The translations under genes and the position numbers were made by a program. 51,879 nt of DNA from Planctomycetota bacterium (GTDB lineage Bacteria > Planctomycetota > Phycisphaerae > UBA1845), in the NCBI GenBank assembly GCA_024280855.1, contig JAJRPG010000098.1:1-51879 (forward strand). Direction: 5' to 3'. Within the stretch, counting starts at the first letter, position 1; each line of letters begins with the position of its first letter. The notes below the pieces were generated by a model, which was not told where the DNA came from, did no database searches, and saw only the letters and a program-made list of their open reading frames with translations. Shown here piece after piece: positions 17,711 through 27,108 of this stretch.

Positions 17711-18154
17711 TCAAGCAGCAGACACGAACACTTTGTCGCCGATTTCCTTAACCACAAATTCGGGAAGCGGGGCAGGCGGAGGCCCGGATACAACTTTACC
17801 ATTTTCATCGAAGACAGCTGCATGACACGGACACAGGAATGACTTGGTGGGCGAATCCCATGTAACCAGACATCCTAAATGCGTGCAAACCGCTGAATAA
17901 GCTTTGAACCCACTACGATGGCGAACCACGACCACGGCTTGGCTTCCTACTTGAATGGTCTTACCTTGACCGGGCGTCATCTGGTCTGCACCTTCGACCT
18001 CGACTTTTGCGGGGCCCCCGCCTTTGGCAGCGGGCCAAAGGTACATCAAGCCGGGGATGCTCACCGCAGCCGTCGTGAGTAGTGAACCTACGGCTAAGAT
18101 CAAATCAAGAAAGCTGCGTCTTGTAGGTGGTTTGTTCATTTGACCTGACATCAT
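17711..18154 (-). CDS. Rieske [2Fe-2S] protein
   Basis: 147 residues. A twin-arginine-like signal anchor (TRRSFLDLILAVGSLLTT) is followed by a Gly-rich hinge and a Rieske domain with both cluster loops: CTHLGC and CPCH (two Cys and two His ligands, plus the disulfide Cys pair). The start may be 18154, preceded by a GAGG site, or the internal Met at 18139 (MNKPPTRRSF). The protein carries electrons from quinol at the cytochrome b Qo site to a cytochrome c, here presumably the nine-heme protein encoded 18 bases upstream. The close spacing supports one operon. Confidence 0.95.
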   Translation of the reverse strand: MMSGQMNKPPTRRSFLDLILAVGSLLTTAAVSIPGLMYLWPAAKGGGPAKVEVEGADQMTPGQGKTIQVGSQAVVVVRHRSGFKAYSAVCTHLGCLVTWDSPTKSFLCPCHAAVFDENGKVVSGPPPAPLPEFVVKEIGDKVFVSAA

Positions 18155-18172
18155 ACAACCTCAAAATAGTTC

Positions 18173-19585
18173 CTAATCAAGCGGCTTAACCCATTGCTTT
18201 TTGAGCTGTTTAAATTTCGCATAAATCGCAATCGAAAACAATATAGCTAAGACCCACATAGGGCCAAGAAGCTTATACCTCAGCGATAAGCCCGCCTCTA
18301 ACTCGTCAAGCTGATCGTTCACCTGGGCACATACTTCATTCAATGCGGCCACTTTTTCAGCCACTTTTTCGTTGTCCAAAGTATGCTGCGTAGGTGCTAG
18401 CGAGATCAGATGCGTCTTGGCATCCTCAAAAAGAAATCGCTGATTTTCCACGAGCAAAACACCCTGACCAACATGTTCTAATCGATTAGCTGTCTCTACA
18501 TATCGCAGTTCAGCGGCTGCGATCTCATCTAGTAGTTTGAACATCTTGGGCAGATTTTCATCGTCCTCCAAATCATCGTGACAATCCATACATGTCGCTA
18601 AGGCATGATTGATAATCTGCTTGGGACCGGGATGAATCGCATCTGCAACCTGCGCAGCTGTAGGATTAGACTGCGTTTTCAACAGATGGGCGTAACGCTG
18701 GATAAGAATGCCCGGCGGTTTCGAAATGCGATCAATATGGTGAAAGTGGCTATCTTCACCACCACCGTGACACTGCACGCAACCTTTATGTTCATCTTGC
18801 CCCGCGTGAATGCTAGTGGCAAACATGGCAGATTCGTGCTGATGACATTGGCCACAGACTGCGCCTATAGTTGAAAATCCTGGCGGCATAGCCGAGTGAT
18901 TACCGTGGCAGGTCGCACATGTAGGAGCGCCAGTATCACCCTCCTCGAATAATAACTTGCCATGAACGCTATCGCGGTATTCACTAACTATTTCTACAGG
19001 TAGTCCCGACTCAGCCATCAAATCTTTGTCGGCATGACAGGATGCACAAGTATCGGGTACATGCAGCGGATAAGTTTTACTCTCAGGATCACGACCAGTT
19101 CTAATATCGTGCGATCCATGACAATCGATACAAACCGCGACCTTTTCATTCCCGTTTACAAGCGCCTTACCGTGGCCACTGGTCAAATAGCGGGCGAGTT
19201 GATCTGTCCGCATGCCGTAGGGGTTCATCTTCGCTACGTCTGCATGGCACGTCCCGCAGCGACTGGGAACCTCTTTACGATTAGGCTTACCTAGAAAGCT
19301 TTGGCCATGATCGAATGTAAGCTGGCTATCGGCTGGGCGAGCAAGAAATTTGGCCAATTCACTTTTCGGTATCTCGAAACTAGATTCGCCACTATGGCAT
19401 TCCTGACAAGTCAAGCCGTGATGCACAGAAGTACCCAATTCGCTCCCCTGTGTGGTATGGCACGTTTGACATGAGACTTTGTTTTCCTGAGCGAATGAAG
19501 CGGTAGAAACGCAGCCTATGACGACCCGAGCTATAAAAACAACCATCAATCGTACATTTTCGATTTTCTTAATTAATAGGCTCAT
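18173..19585 (-). CDS. Nine-heme membrane-anchored cytochrome c of the Rieske/b complex
   Basis: 470 residues from the ATG at 19585 (MSLLIKKIENV); the frame is open for 11 more codons. After a signal peptide cleaved near ASFAQ there are nine CXXCH motifs (CQTCH, CQECH, CGTCH, CIDCH, CASCH, CATCH, CGQCH, CVQCH, CMDCH) in residues about 39-336. A helical, probably coiled-coil stretch (350-430) and one C-terminal transmembrane segment follow (about 439-456, 'LLGPMWVLAILFSIAIYAKF') with a positively charged tail. It is first in an operon with Rieske and cytochrome b and is the likely electron acceptor in place of cytochrome c1 or f. Multiheme partners of bc-type complexes are known from anammox planctomycetes and others; the exact family here is not established. 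Confidence 0.9.
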   Translation of the reverse strand: MSLLIKKIENVRLMVVFIARVVIGCVSTASFAQENKVSCQTCHTTQGSELGTSVHHGLTCQECHSGESSFEIPKSELAKFLARPADSQLTFDHGQSFLGKPNRKEVPSRCGTCHADVAKMNPYGMRTDQLARYLTSGHGKALVNGNEKVAVCIDCHGSHDIRTGRDPESKTYPLHVPDTCASCHADKDLMAESGLPVEIVSEYRDSVHGKLLFEEGDTGAPTCATCHGNHSAMPPGFSTIGAVCGQCHQHESAMFATSIHAGQDEHKGCVQCHGGGEDSHFHHIDRISKPPGILIQRYAHLLKTQSNPTAAQVADAIHPGPKQIINHALATCMDCHDDLEDDENLPKMFKLLDEIAAAELRYVETANRLEHVGQGVLLVENQRFLFEDAKTHLISLAPTQHTLDNEKVAEKVAALNEVCAQVNDQLDELEAGLSLRYKLLGPMWVLAILFSIAIYAKFKQLKKQWVKPLD

Positions 19586-20009
19586 AGTAAATTGCTCACG
19601 ACAACAAACTGCTATCACTATATACCCGTATCGTCACACAGCCACAATAATGTCCGAGACAAATCCAACAATGACACGATACCGTTTTCTTTACTTCGTA
19701 CAACTCCTCAAGCGAAACCGATTGCCAAGCATATCCTAGCTCCCAAGCCTAGCCCCCGGGATTGCCCTACATGCTTGACCTAAGTCCTGCCCAAATTACA
19801 TTGCAATTTACGGGCCAGCTTTGACCTGTCTTTCTAAAATTCCAAAATTTTGGATGCCGATCAATACAGAAGGCTTTGGTGAAAAAAACAAACATCAGGT
19901 AAGCCGACCTTTCATATAACTACTGAATATTTCCTATCACAGCTGAAAGATGTAGCTGAAGCCCGAAATAGATCAATTTTACATCACATCAACATATGAA
20001 ATGAGTATA
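19586..20009. other. Intergenic region upstream of the bc operon
   Basis: About 420 bases with no supported gene between the minus-strand cytochrome operon and the terminator of the next minus-strand gene. It should contain the promoter of the Rieske/b operon. I could not pick out a convincing promoter, operator or RNA structure. Confidence 0.4.
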
Positions 20010-20045
20010 AAAAAAGCAAGGCAGACTATCGTTAGCCTGCCTCGC
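20010..20045 (-). terminator. Rho-independent terminator of the subtilase gene
   Basis: A GCGAGGCAG / CTGCCTTGC stem (arms 20016-20024 and 20037-20045, one mismatch) is followed on the minus strand by seven T's. It lies about 45 bases past the stop of the subtilase gene at 20091. Confidence 0.85.
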
Positions 20046-20090
20046 TCTGAAATGGTTATCACAACAACTGTAGTTCAACCATAATACCGG

Positions 20091-23000
20091 TTAGTTCACG
20101 GTAATAGTTGTTGAAGGTTTATACTGTGATCCAGCGTTGTCCTTTGCTTCACCTTTCCAAGTCCAGTTCGTATCACCGCTGGGTAACCCAGATAAGTTAA
20201 ATGAAGCGGTCCACGTGCCATTAAAATGGTTTGTAAACGGCTCACGTACCTTGTTCTTATTAGAATCCTTGAGTTCCCATCGTTCACGACTGATGTCATT
20301 GAAATCCACCTGATCGGTGAATAACATCATATAGATCGTGTCACCAGTTGTGAACATCCGGTCATCCGTTGAGAAGTCCGCGTTCAAAGACAGGATGAAT
20401 CCTTCGCCGGTCGGCGCATTGCACGCAGGATCGCCGCTGCAATCCGAGTCGTTACAATCAGTAGCGCCATCGCAATCGTCATCAATGCCGTCCGTGCAAT
20501 TGGTCTCTGTGCCAGGTGGGTTACCACAATCACTGGAACACGAGCATTCATCCTCACCCGCGTCACAAGTGCCATCACCGCAGAATGACGCCACGCAAGC
20601 TGGATCGCCACTGCAATCTGCGTCGTTACAATCCGTAGCCCCGTCGCAGTCTTCATCGACACCATCGGTGCAATTGGTCTCGGAACCAGGTGGGTTGCCA
20701 CAGTCACTAGGACATGAGCATTGATCCTCACCTGCATCACATGTGCCGTCGCCGCAGAACGAACCGCCGCCTTGAGTAACCGTAACGGCCACTGATGGTT
20801 TGAATCTGGTGCCCGAACCGTCCTGAGCCTCTCCCTTCCATGTCCAGTTTGTATCACTGGACGGTAAACCAGAAAGGTCAAACGACGCGGTATACGATCC
20901 ATCAAAATTGTTCGTGAAAGGTTGACGTTCTCGGCTACCGTCAGCGGCTTTTAATTCCCACCGATTTTTCGATATGTCATTGAAGTCCACTTGATCAGTA
21001 AACAACATCATGTACATGGTGTCGCTGGTCGTAAATGAGCGATCGTCAGTAGAGAAGTCGGCATTACGCGAAATGATAAAGCCTTCACCCGCCGGCGGGC
21101 CTGTCGAATCGCAGGCATTGGTTGACTCATTACAAGTTTCACCAGTCAGACAGGGATCTCCGCTTGATACGCAATCGTTAATAGCGTCACAACTTTCCGT
21201 GCCGGTGCAGAACAGACCATCGTCAGGGCAGTTGGCGTTGTTGACGACGTTATCACACGCGTTAGTGCCTTCGTTGCACGAATCATCGGTACAACCTACG
21301 CCATCATTACAATTGACCGCACTGCCTGCCTGACAGTCGTTGACCGCGTCGCAGGTTTCTGTGCCATCGCAGAATAGGCCGTTGTTACAGTTTGCATCAT
21401 TGGCAGTGTTGTCGCAGGAATTCGTGCCTTCGTTGCATGAATCATCCGTGCAGCCCACACCGTCGTTGCAATTAACCGCCGTGCCCGACACGCATGTGCC
21501 CGCGCTGCACGTTTCCGAGCCGTTGCAGAAAACGCCATCATCACAGTCGCCGTTTACCAAGCAGCCCACACACATATTAGTGCCTTCGTCACATGTCAAG
21601 GTCGGACATGGATCAGTTCCAGCCTGACAATCGTTGACGGCATCACAAGTCTCAGCACCATCGCAGAACAAGCCATTATCACAATTAGCATTGTTAGCGA
21701 TGTTATCGCAAGAGTTTGTGCCTTCGTTGCACGAATCATCGGTACAACCTACGCCATCATTACAATTGACCGCACTGCCTGCCTGACAGTCGTTGACCGC
21801 GTCGCAGGTTTCTGTGCCATCGCAGAATATGCCGTTGTTACAATTTGCATCATTGGTTGTGTTGTCACAGGAATTCGTGCCTTCGTTACACGAGTCGTCT
21901 GTACAGCCAACACCGTCGTTACAATTGATCGCCGTGCCCGCCAAGCAGGTGCCCGCGCTGCACGTTTCCGAGCCGTTGCAGAAAACGCCATCGTCACAAT
22001 CGCCATTTACCAAACAGCCCACACACGCGTTCGCTCCTTCGTCGCAACTCATGGTTGGGCATGGATCACTACCTGCCTGACAATCGTTGACAGCATCGCA
22101 AGTCTCCGCACCGTCGCAGAATAAGCCGTTATTGTAATTCGCGTTGTTTGCGATGTTATCGCACGAATTTGTGCCTTCATTGCACGAATCATCCGTACAG
22201 CCAACGCCATCATTACAATTGACCGCACTGCCTGCCTGACAGTCGTTGACCGCATCGCACGTTTCTGCACCATCGCAGAACAGACCATTATCGCAATTGG
22301 CATTGTTGGCTACATTGTCGCAGGAATTCGTGCCTTCATTGCACGAGTCATCCGTGCAGCCAACACCATCGTTACAATTTACAGCCGTACCCGTTTGACA
22401 ATCCAAAGTGGCATTACAGGTTTCGACGCCGTCACAGAACAAGCCGTTGTCACAATTGGCATTGTTGGAGACGTTGTCACACGAATTAGTACCTTCGTTG
22501 CATGAATCATCTGTACAGCCAACACCGTCGTTACAATTGACCGCAGTGCCTGCTTGACAAACGCTGGCGACACAAGTTTCCGCACCGTTGCAGAACACGC
22601 CGTCGTCGCATTCTGAATTGAGCGAACATCCACCGCCTGAAACTAAAGCCAATGAACCTGTCGCGTTGATGCGACCAAATCCATACGCTCTGTCGAATCC
22701 CGTTGGTCCCAAATCATCGGCACCATCACGAATAATCTGACGAACTTCAGCCGGTGTTAACGATGGGTCGGCACTGAGAATCAAAGCAGCAAGACCAGCG
22801 ACCATCGGTGAAGCCATGCTGGTTCCACTCTTGCCGGTTATAGAACCACCGCCAGCGGCATTACTAGCTGACCATATATTGGAACCTGGGGCGGATACGT
22901 CGAGAAAATCACTTTCGTTACTGAAGCAAACGATCTGATCCTGGTTAGGCGAATTGTCAACGCAGCTACCCCAATTCCAGTTAGTGGTATTGTCTTCGCA

Positions 23001-24122
23001 TGTTGGGTAGTTGGCTTTATAAGTTGCACCAACAGCTATGACATTAGCGCCACATGCTGGTGACCCCATCGAATTGGAATTGTTTTCGTTTCCTGATGCC
23101 GCCACGACAACTACACCGTGAGCCACAGCATTGTTAGCCGCTACAGCCCAACTGTGAGTGCAAGCGCCACTCGTGAAGTTTCCCGTACCAATACTCAGGT
23201 TGATAACGTCGGCTCGACCGCCTGATGGAGATTGGTCTGCACAGTGGTCGATACCCGCGATGATATCACTACTAAAACCACCGCCCGCAGAGTTAAGAAT
23301 CTTGACACCAATCAGAGTGGCCGCTGGAGCCATGCCCTGGAATGCCTGTGGGCCTGCGCCGCATCCGAAATCAACATTCAGACCCACCCCGCCGACTGCA
23401 ATGCCCGCCACGTGAGAACCATGGCCATTGTCGTCATCGGGATTTGAATCATTGTTGGCAAAATCAAAGCCCGCAGCCGTGTCGATACGACTTGAATACA
23501 TCGTATGATCAATATCTATTCCTGTATCGGCTACACAAACGCGAATTCCAGCACCATCAGCCGAAAAACCTGCGGCTGTGATCTGGCTTTGCAAACCGTT
23601 CACTACACCAGTGGCATCGTGAAGATTCACCAAGTTGGGATAGTACTCATCCATTTCTATTCTGACCACGCCAGGCATATTTCGTAATTGAGCAATATCA
23701 CCCGCAGGGATGTTGCGCAGATTGAGGACATTAGGCAATACGCTGCCATATTCATATTTGACAACACCTTGGCACTGAGTGCAGAAATTGCGAACTGCTA
23801 GCCGAGCATCTGCCCCTCTTGCCAAGGTGGGGGCAAAATGAACGAGAACACTGACGCGATTGTTCTTGAGTGAGATGCCAATTTCATGCTGCGCAGTCTC
23901 TGCAATAATCAAATCTTTGGTGGGTACAACCGGCTGAAAAGCTTGCATGGCAGAAACGCCATCCACAGAAGTCCAGTCAATGTCTAGTTCAATTGGTGTA
24001 GCCACTTGAACATCAACTCGTCTTGGGTGATTCAACGGGCCAGCGCCAATCACCATGGCCCCTATACAACTCAGCAGTAATCCGGATTTCCAATTCATCA
24101 ATGGTCTGTAGTTTCGATGCAT
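20091..24122 (-). CDS. Large secreted subtilase (S8) with Cys-rich tandem repeats
   Basis: 1343 residues from the ATG at 24122 (MHRNYRPLMNW, AGGAG about 10 bases upstream); 24098 is an alternative. After the signal peptide and a propeptide-like region, the S8 triad is intact: Asp199 (VADTG), His234 (GHGSHVAG) and Ser435 (GTSMASPM). Residues about 495-1060 hold Cys-rich repeats of about 53 residues with seven copies of CNDGVGCTDDSCNEGTN, interrupted by 'CDDGVFCNGSETC' units. The C-terminus has two copies of a domain of about 100 residues (from GEGFIISRNADFS and GEGFILSLNADFS, each ending near 'TNWTWKGEA'). Between them are two metal-binding-like segments (CGDGTCDAGEDQCSC, CTDGVDEDCDGATDCN). 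Likely an exported or surface protease. One repeat has Tyr in place of a conserved Cys. Confidence 0.92.
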   Translation of the reverse strand: MHRNYRPLMNWKSGLLLSCIGAMVIGAGPLNHPRRVDVQVATPIELDIDWTSVDGVSAMQAFQPVVPTKDLIIAETAQHEIGISLKNNRVSVLVHFAPTLARGADARLAVRNFCTQCQGVVKYEYGSVLPNVLNLRNIPAGDIAQLRNMPGVVRIEMDEYYPNLVNLHDATGVVNGLQSQITAAGFSADGAGIRVCVADTGIDIDHTMYSSRIDTAAGFDFANNDSNPDDDNGHGSHVAGIAVGGVGLNVDFGCGAGPQAFQGMAPAATLIGVKILNSAGGGFSSDIIAGIDHCADQSPSGGRADVINLSIGTGNFTSGACTHSWAVAANNAVAHGVVVVAASGNENNSNSMGSPACGANVIAVGATYKANYPTCEDNTTNWNWGSCVDNSPNQDQIVCFSNESDFLDVSAPGSNIWSASNAAGGGSITGKSGTSMASPMVAGLAALILSADPSLTPAEVRQIIRDGADDLGPTGFDRAYGFGRINATGSLALVSGGGCSLNSECDDGVFCNGAETCVASVCQAGTAVNCNDGVGCTDDSCNEGTNSCDNVSNNANCDNGLFCDGVETCNATLDCQTGTAVNCNDGVGCTDDSCNEGTNSCDNVANNANCDNGLFCDGAETCDAVNDCQAGSAVNCNDGVGCTDDSCNEGTNSCDNIANNANYNNGLFCDGAETCDAVNDCQAGSDPCPTMSCDEGANACVGCLVNGDCDDGVFCNGSETCSAGTCLAGTAINCNDGVGCTDDSCNEGTNSCDNTTNDANCNNGIFCDGTETCDAVNDCQAGSAVNCNDGVGCTDDSCNEGTNSCDNIANNANCDNGLFCDGAETCDAVNDCQAGTDPCPTLTCDEGTNMCVGCLVNGDCDDGVFCNGSETCSAGTCVSGTAVNCNDGVGCTDDSCNEGTNSCDNTANDANCNNGLFCDGTETCDAVNDCQAGSAVNCNDGVGCTDDSCNEGTNACDNVVNNANCPDDGLFCTGTESCDAINDCVSSGDPCLTGETCNESTNACDSTGPPAGEGFIISRNADFSTDDRSFTTSDTMYMMLFTDQVDFNDISKNRWELKAADGSRERQPFTNNFDGSYTASFDLSGLPSSDTNWTWKGEAQDGSGTRFKPSVAVTVTQGGGSFCGDGTCDAGEDQCSCPSDCGNPPGSETNCTDGVDEDCDGATDCNDADCSGDPACVASFCGDGTCDAGEDECSCSSDCGNPPGTETNCTDGIDDDCDGATDCNDSDCSGDPACNAPTGEGFILSLNADFSTDDRMFTTGDTIYMMLFTDQVDFNDISRERWELKDSNKNKVREPFTNHFNGTWTASFNLSGLPSGDTNWTWKGEAKDNAGSQYKPSTTITVN
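21225..22625 (-). repeat. Coding tandem repeats in the subtilase (about 159-bp units, 453-bp higher-order period)
   Basis: The Cys-rich part of the subtilase is encoded by near-identical DNA units. For example, the stretch starting GTTTCCGAGCCGTTGCAGAA recurs at 21511 and 21964, 453 bases apart, so some units duplicated recently as a block of three. The repeats are in frame and translated, and are not a CRISPR array. Such repeats are prone to copy-number change and to assembly collapse. Confidence 0.85.
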
Positions 24123-24478
24123 TACGACGACGCTCCTAAAAGGGGTGATTGCGATGGACAACAGCTTGAGTGTTACATTAACACCGATCATCCATCGCTA
24201 TAAACGCTACGGCATTAAAAAATACGATGTTGCTCGATTGCACGAACCAACGTTACGCTACATAGCTTTTCAATTACCGCCATTAACTAAATACTAGCCG
24301 AACTTGGCTAATGCCAATTGCGGATACTCCAAGCTAATGACTATACCCATCAAATGCAATGAAATAATGGTGACGGAATCAATTACTTTCAATTGTTTTG
24401 CGCAATTATTGCGTTAGCGCGGGCTGCAAATTCCAAAATCTCCTTGTGCGGTTGCACAGCTAGTGAACTATGGCGTGG
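24123..24478. other. Intergenic region between subtilase and ispG
   Basis: About 355 bases. It should hold the promoter of the subtilase gene on the high-coordinate side and the 3' end of ispG. A small stem without a T-run (TGTGC / GCACA, near 24445-24460) is the only structure seen. No gene is supported. Confidence 0.4.
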
Positions 24479-25684
24479 CTAATTACGAATTGTCGGCAAT
24501 GGTATCGTGCCATCTTTGCGCGGCAATGGATCAGGCGGGGTAATAGTGACATCACGCTGTCCCAGTTGCACTTCGCCACGCTCCACTCGTTGTGCGAACG
24601 CAACAACTTCTCGGTGTAATGCTTCGAGCATGTCATCTTCGCTTACGGTACAGGTTTGCTCGCCCTGCACATAGATGATGCCCTTGCCTTTGCCCGCAAA
24701 AATTGCGACGTCTGCACCCTCGGCTTCACCGGGACCATTCACCACGCAACCCATAATGGCCACTTTTACAGGTGTTTTTATACCAACCAACTTTTTCTTA
24801 ACGTCAGCCGTGAGTTTAATCAGGTCAATCTCAATCCGGCCACAGGTGGGGCAGGCGATCAATTCTGGTTCGAGGCGATTGCGCATACCCAGCGAACAAA
24901 GTAATTCTTTCCCATCGTCAACTTCAAAAACAGGATCAGCCGCGTATGAAATTCTAATCGTATCGCCTACACCCATCGACAGGAGCGAACCAAGCGCGGC
25001 TATAGATCGAATGCGCCCGGTCTCCGGCGGGCCTGCATGCGTCACACCAAGATGCAGTGGCAAATCAAAACGCTCGCTAATTGCGCGGTAGGCATCGATG
25101 ACCATGCCCGCGTCAATGCTCTTCGCGCTAATCACTACATCATGAAATTTGTTGTCATCGAAAATGCGCATGTAGTCTTCAAGAATTTCAACCATCAGTC
25201 GGATCAGATGGGTGCGCCGATCTACTTGCAGGTCCGACTGCTGGGCCGCACGCAGCTGCTTATCTTTTCTCTCGACAACACTACCTTCGTTCACGCCGAC
25301 ACGGATGGGAATGCCACGGTCTCGACACGCGGCTATCACACGATCCACCTGTTTTCGATCTTGAATGTTGCCAGGATTCAAACGGATTTTATGCACGCCC
25401 GCTTCCACAGCTTCGAGCGCTCGTTCAAAATGAAAATGCACATCAGCCACAATTGGCACGGGAGACTGATCGAGAATAGCAGGCAAGGCGTCGGTGTCCC
25501 TTTTTTCAGGAACCGCGACGCGCACAATATCGCAACCCGCCTTAGCCAACGCGCGAATCTGAGCCACGGTCGCGTCAATATCGTAGGTGTAGGTGCTGGT
25601 CATGGATTGAATACTAACGGGCGCATTTCCGCCGATGAGTACACCACCAACATTAATCTGTCTGGTTTTTCTTCGCGGAATCAT
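24479..25684 (-). CDS. ispG: 4-hydroxy-3-methylbut-2-enyl diphosphate synthase
   Basis: 401 residues from the ATG at 25684 (MIPRRKTRQINVGG); the frame is open for 23 more codons. The enzyme reduces methylerythritol cyclodiphosphate to HMBPP in the MEP pathway of isoprenoid synthesis, using a [4Fe-4S] cluster. The family is clear: N-terminal TIM barrel ('PVSIQSMTSTYTYDI', 'VRVAVPEKRDTDAL', 'PIVADVHFHFERALEA', 'KIRLNPGNI') and a C-terminal reductase-like domain with cluster cysteines in CPTCGR and MGCVVNGPGEAEGADV. There is no plant-type insertion. The length is slightly above the usual 370. It stands alone, between the subtilase and a divergent lipoprotein. The ribosome-binding site is weak. 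Confidence 0.95.
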   Translation of the reverse strand: MIPRRKTRQINVGGVLIGGNAPVSIQSMTSTYTYDIDATVAQIRALAKAGCDIVRVAVPEKRDTDALPAILDQSPVPIVADVHFHFERALEAVEAGVHKIRLNPGNIQDRKQVDRVIAACRDRGIPIRVGVNEGSVVERKDKQLRAAQQSDLQVDRRTHLIRLMVEILEDYMRIFDDNKFHDVVISAKSIDAGMVIDAYRAISERFDLPLHLGVTHAGPPETGRIRSIAALGSLLSMGVGDTIRISYAADPVFEVDDGKELLCSLGMRNRLEPELIACPTCGRIEIDLIKLTADVKKKLVGIKTPVKVAIMGCVVNGPGEAEGADVAIFAGKGKGIIYVQGEQTCTVSEDDMLEALHREVVAFAQRVERGEVQLGQRDVTITPPDPLPRKDGTIPLPTIRN

Positions 25685-25909
25685 TTTCGCAAGCTCTAAC
25701 AATAAGTTCTCTCTGACGCACGAATTGTAAGTACAGTCAGCCACCTTGGCCACCGAACATATCCCATGCCGACAGAAGCAATCACAACAGAGATTTGAAG
25801 TTCAAAATACTGCCATATTGAGTACTTGACGCCCGGCGTAGGGTGTGGTCTGCTACTATATTGTTAGTTGTTTTAAGAGTTAATCGCGTCTCTGCGCCTG
25901 GAGGTATAC

Positions 25910-26947
25910 ATGATGCAGCGTTTTCATTTGAGTATGGTATTGTTCGTTTCTCTCGTAGGAACGTCTCTATTTACAGGTTGTGGCTCTTCGGAACGTGCAT
26001 TCGTGAGTTTCAGTTATATCGTTCAGCCATCACGAGGCCTACCTGAGGGCATGAATACAATCTACATCCAACCCGCCAAAGTCGGCCCATCAACCGATCC
26101 CAAGTGGTCTGATATTTGTGCAACCTCTCTGCGATCATTGGTACAAGAGTCGATCTCACAATTCGATACCAATATCCAGCTCACCGACCGTCAGGACACA
26201 CAAGCAACTTTTGACGAGGCGGACCTTGCAGCAGCCGGCATGTCTACAGGTAGGGCAGGGTCAGGAGGAAAATTGCTGGCAGCTGACGGCGTGATATTCA
26301 GTAATGTCAACGTCAAAATAACAGTGGATAAAGGCAAACAACGCACGCTATCAGGACTAAGCTTCGCTCGTGTTCGAGGCAGACACGTGAGTGGCGGTGG
26401 CGGGGACATTCGCACGGAAGAAGTGGAAACCGTCTCACGCCATATGACGGTACAAATGGAATACAAGCTGCTAGACACAGCCAACAACAAAACATGGGCA
26501 ACGTACTCACCACCACCTTACACCGCTTCAGACCGCACCCAGGCCAGCATCATTTTTGGTTCCAGCCAAACCGAAGCCGCACTCACACCTACAGATCAAA
26601 TCATAGCTGGTCTTGTAGAGAGAGGCGCTCGAGAATTCGTCAGCCAACTCATGCAGTGTCGTATTCATGTACGCGAGGAAATTTCATCAAGCCGAAACGA
26701 AAGCTGCGTTCGTGGCATCAAAATGCTACGCGCGGAGGCGTACCAGGATGCGATGTCGTTTTTCAAAGTAGCCCTGGCTGACAATCCAGAGGATGACCGC
26801 GCCGCTTTCGGTGCAGGCTTAGCCTCAGAAGCGATGGGTCAATATGGTGACGCACTCAGATACTACAATCGTGCTTGTGCCGAAAAGCTTGATGAACAGT
26901 ACACTCGCGCTCGCAACCGTGTGAAGGCATATGCCAATAGGACGTAA
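25910..26947 (+). CDS. Lipoprotein with C-terminal TPR repeats
   Basis: 345 residues. The ATG at 25910 follows GGAGG (25900-25904). The signal sequence ends with lipobox LFTGC. Residues about 40-240 form an alpha/beta domain that begins 'NTIYIQPAKVGPSTDPKW' and contains a Gly-rich loop. It is reminiscent of CsgG-like or LPS-export lipoprotein folds, but I cannot assign it. The C-terminal about 90 residues are tetratricopeptide repeats ('AEAYQDAMSFFKVALADNPE', 'GQYGDALRYYNRACAEKLDE'), which would bind a partner protein. Monocistronic. The converging flagellin gene shares a terminator hairpin with it. Confidence 0.72.
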   Translation: MMQRFHLSMVLFVSLVGTSLFTGCGSSERAFVSFSYIVQPSRGLPEGMNTIYIQPAKVGPSTDPKWSDICATSLRSLVQESISQFDTNIQLTDRQDTQATFDEADLAAAGMSTGRAGSGGKLLAADGVIFSNVNVKITVDKGKQRTLSGLSFARVRGRHVSGGGGDIRTEEVETVSRHMTVQMEYKLLDTANNKTWATYSPPPYTASDRTQASIIFGSSQTEAALTPTDQIIAGLVERGAREFVSQLMQCRIHVREEISSSRNESCVRGIKMLRAEAYQDAMSFFKVALADNPEDDRAAFGAGLASEAMGQYGDALRYYNRACAEKLDEQYTRARNRVKAYANRT

Positions 26948-26992
26948 GCGTCGTCATAAATGGCATGGGCCAAAGCTCTAGAATCGCAAGAT

Positions 26993-27040
26993 AAAAAAAT
27001 AGTAGCGGGCCAAGCGGTGTAACCCGCCGACCCGCTACTA
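26993..27040 (-). terminator. Terminator of the flagellin gene, possibly bidirectional
   Basis: A TAGTAGCGGG / CCCGCTACTA stem (27000-27009 and 27031-27040) is followed on the minus strand by seven T's (26993-26999). It lies about 70 bases past the flagellin stop and about 50 past the converging lipoprotein gene, which may use the same stem. Confidence 0.85.
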
Positions 27041-27108
27041 CACCCCGTGAGAGCGATCCCCCCGGCCGCTCTCGGAAAGTGCCCCCTCACCAGCAAACCC
27101 GTGAAGGC

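Noticed and set aside
21225-22625. CRISPR-like regular repeats
   Set aside because: The repeats are in frame, encode Cys-rich protein units and have no unique spacers of constant length.
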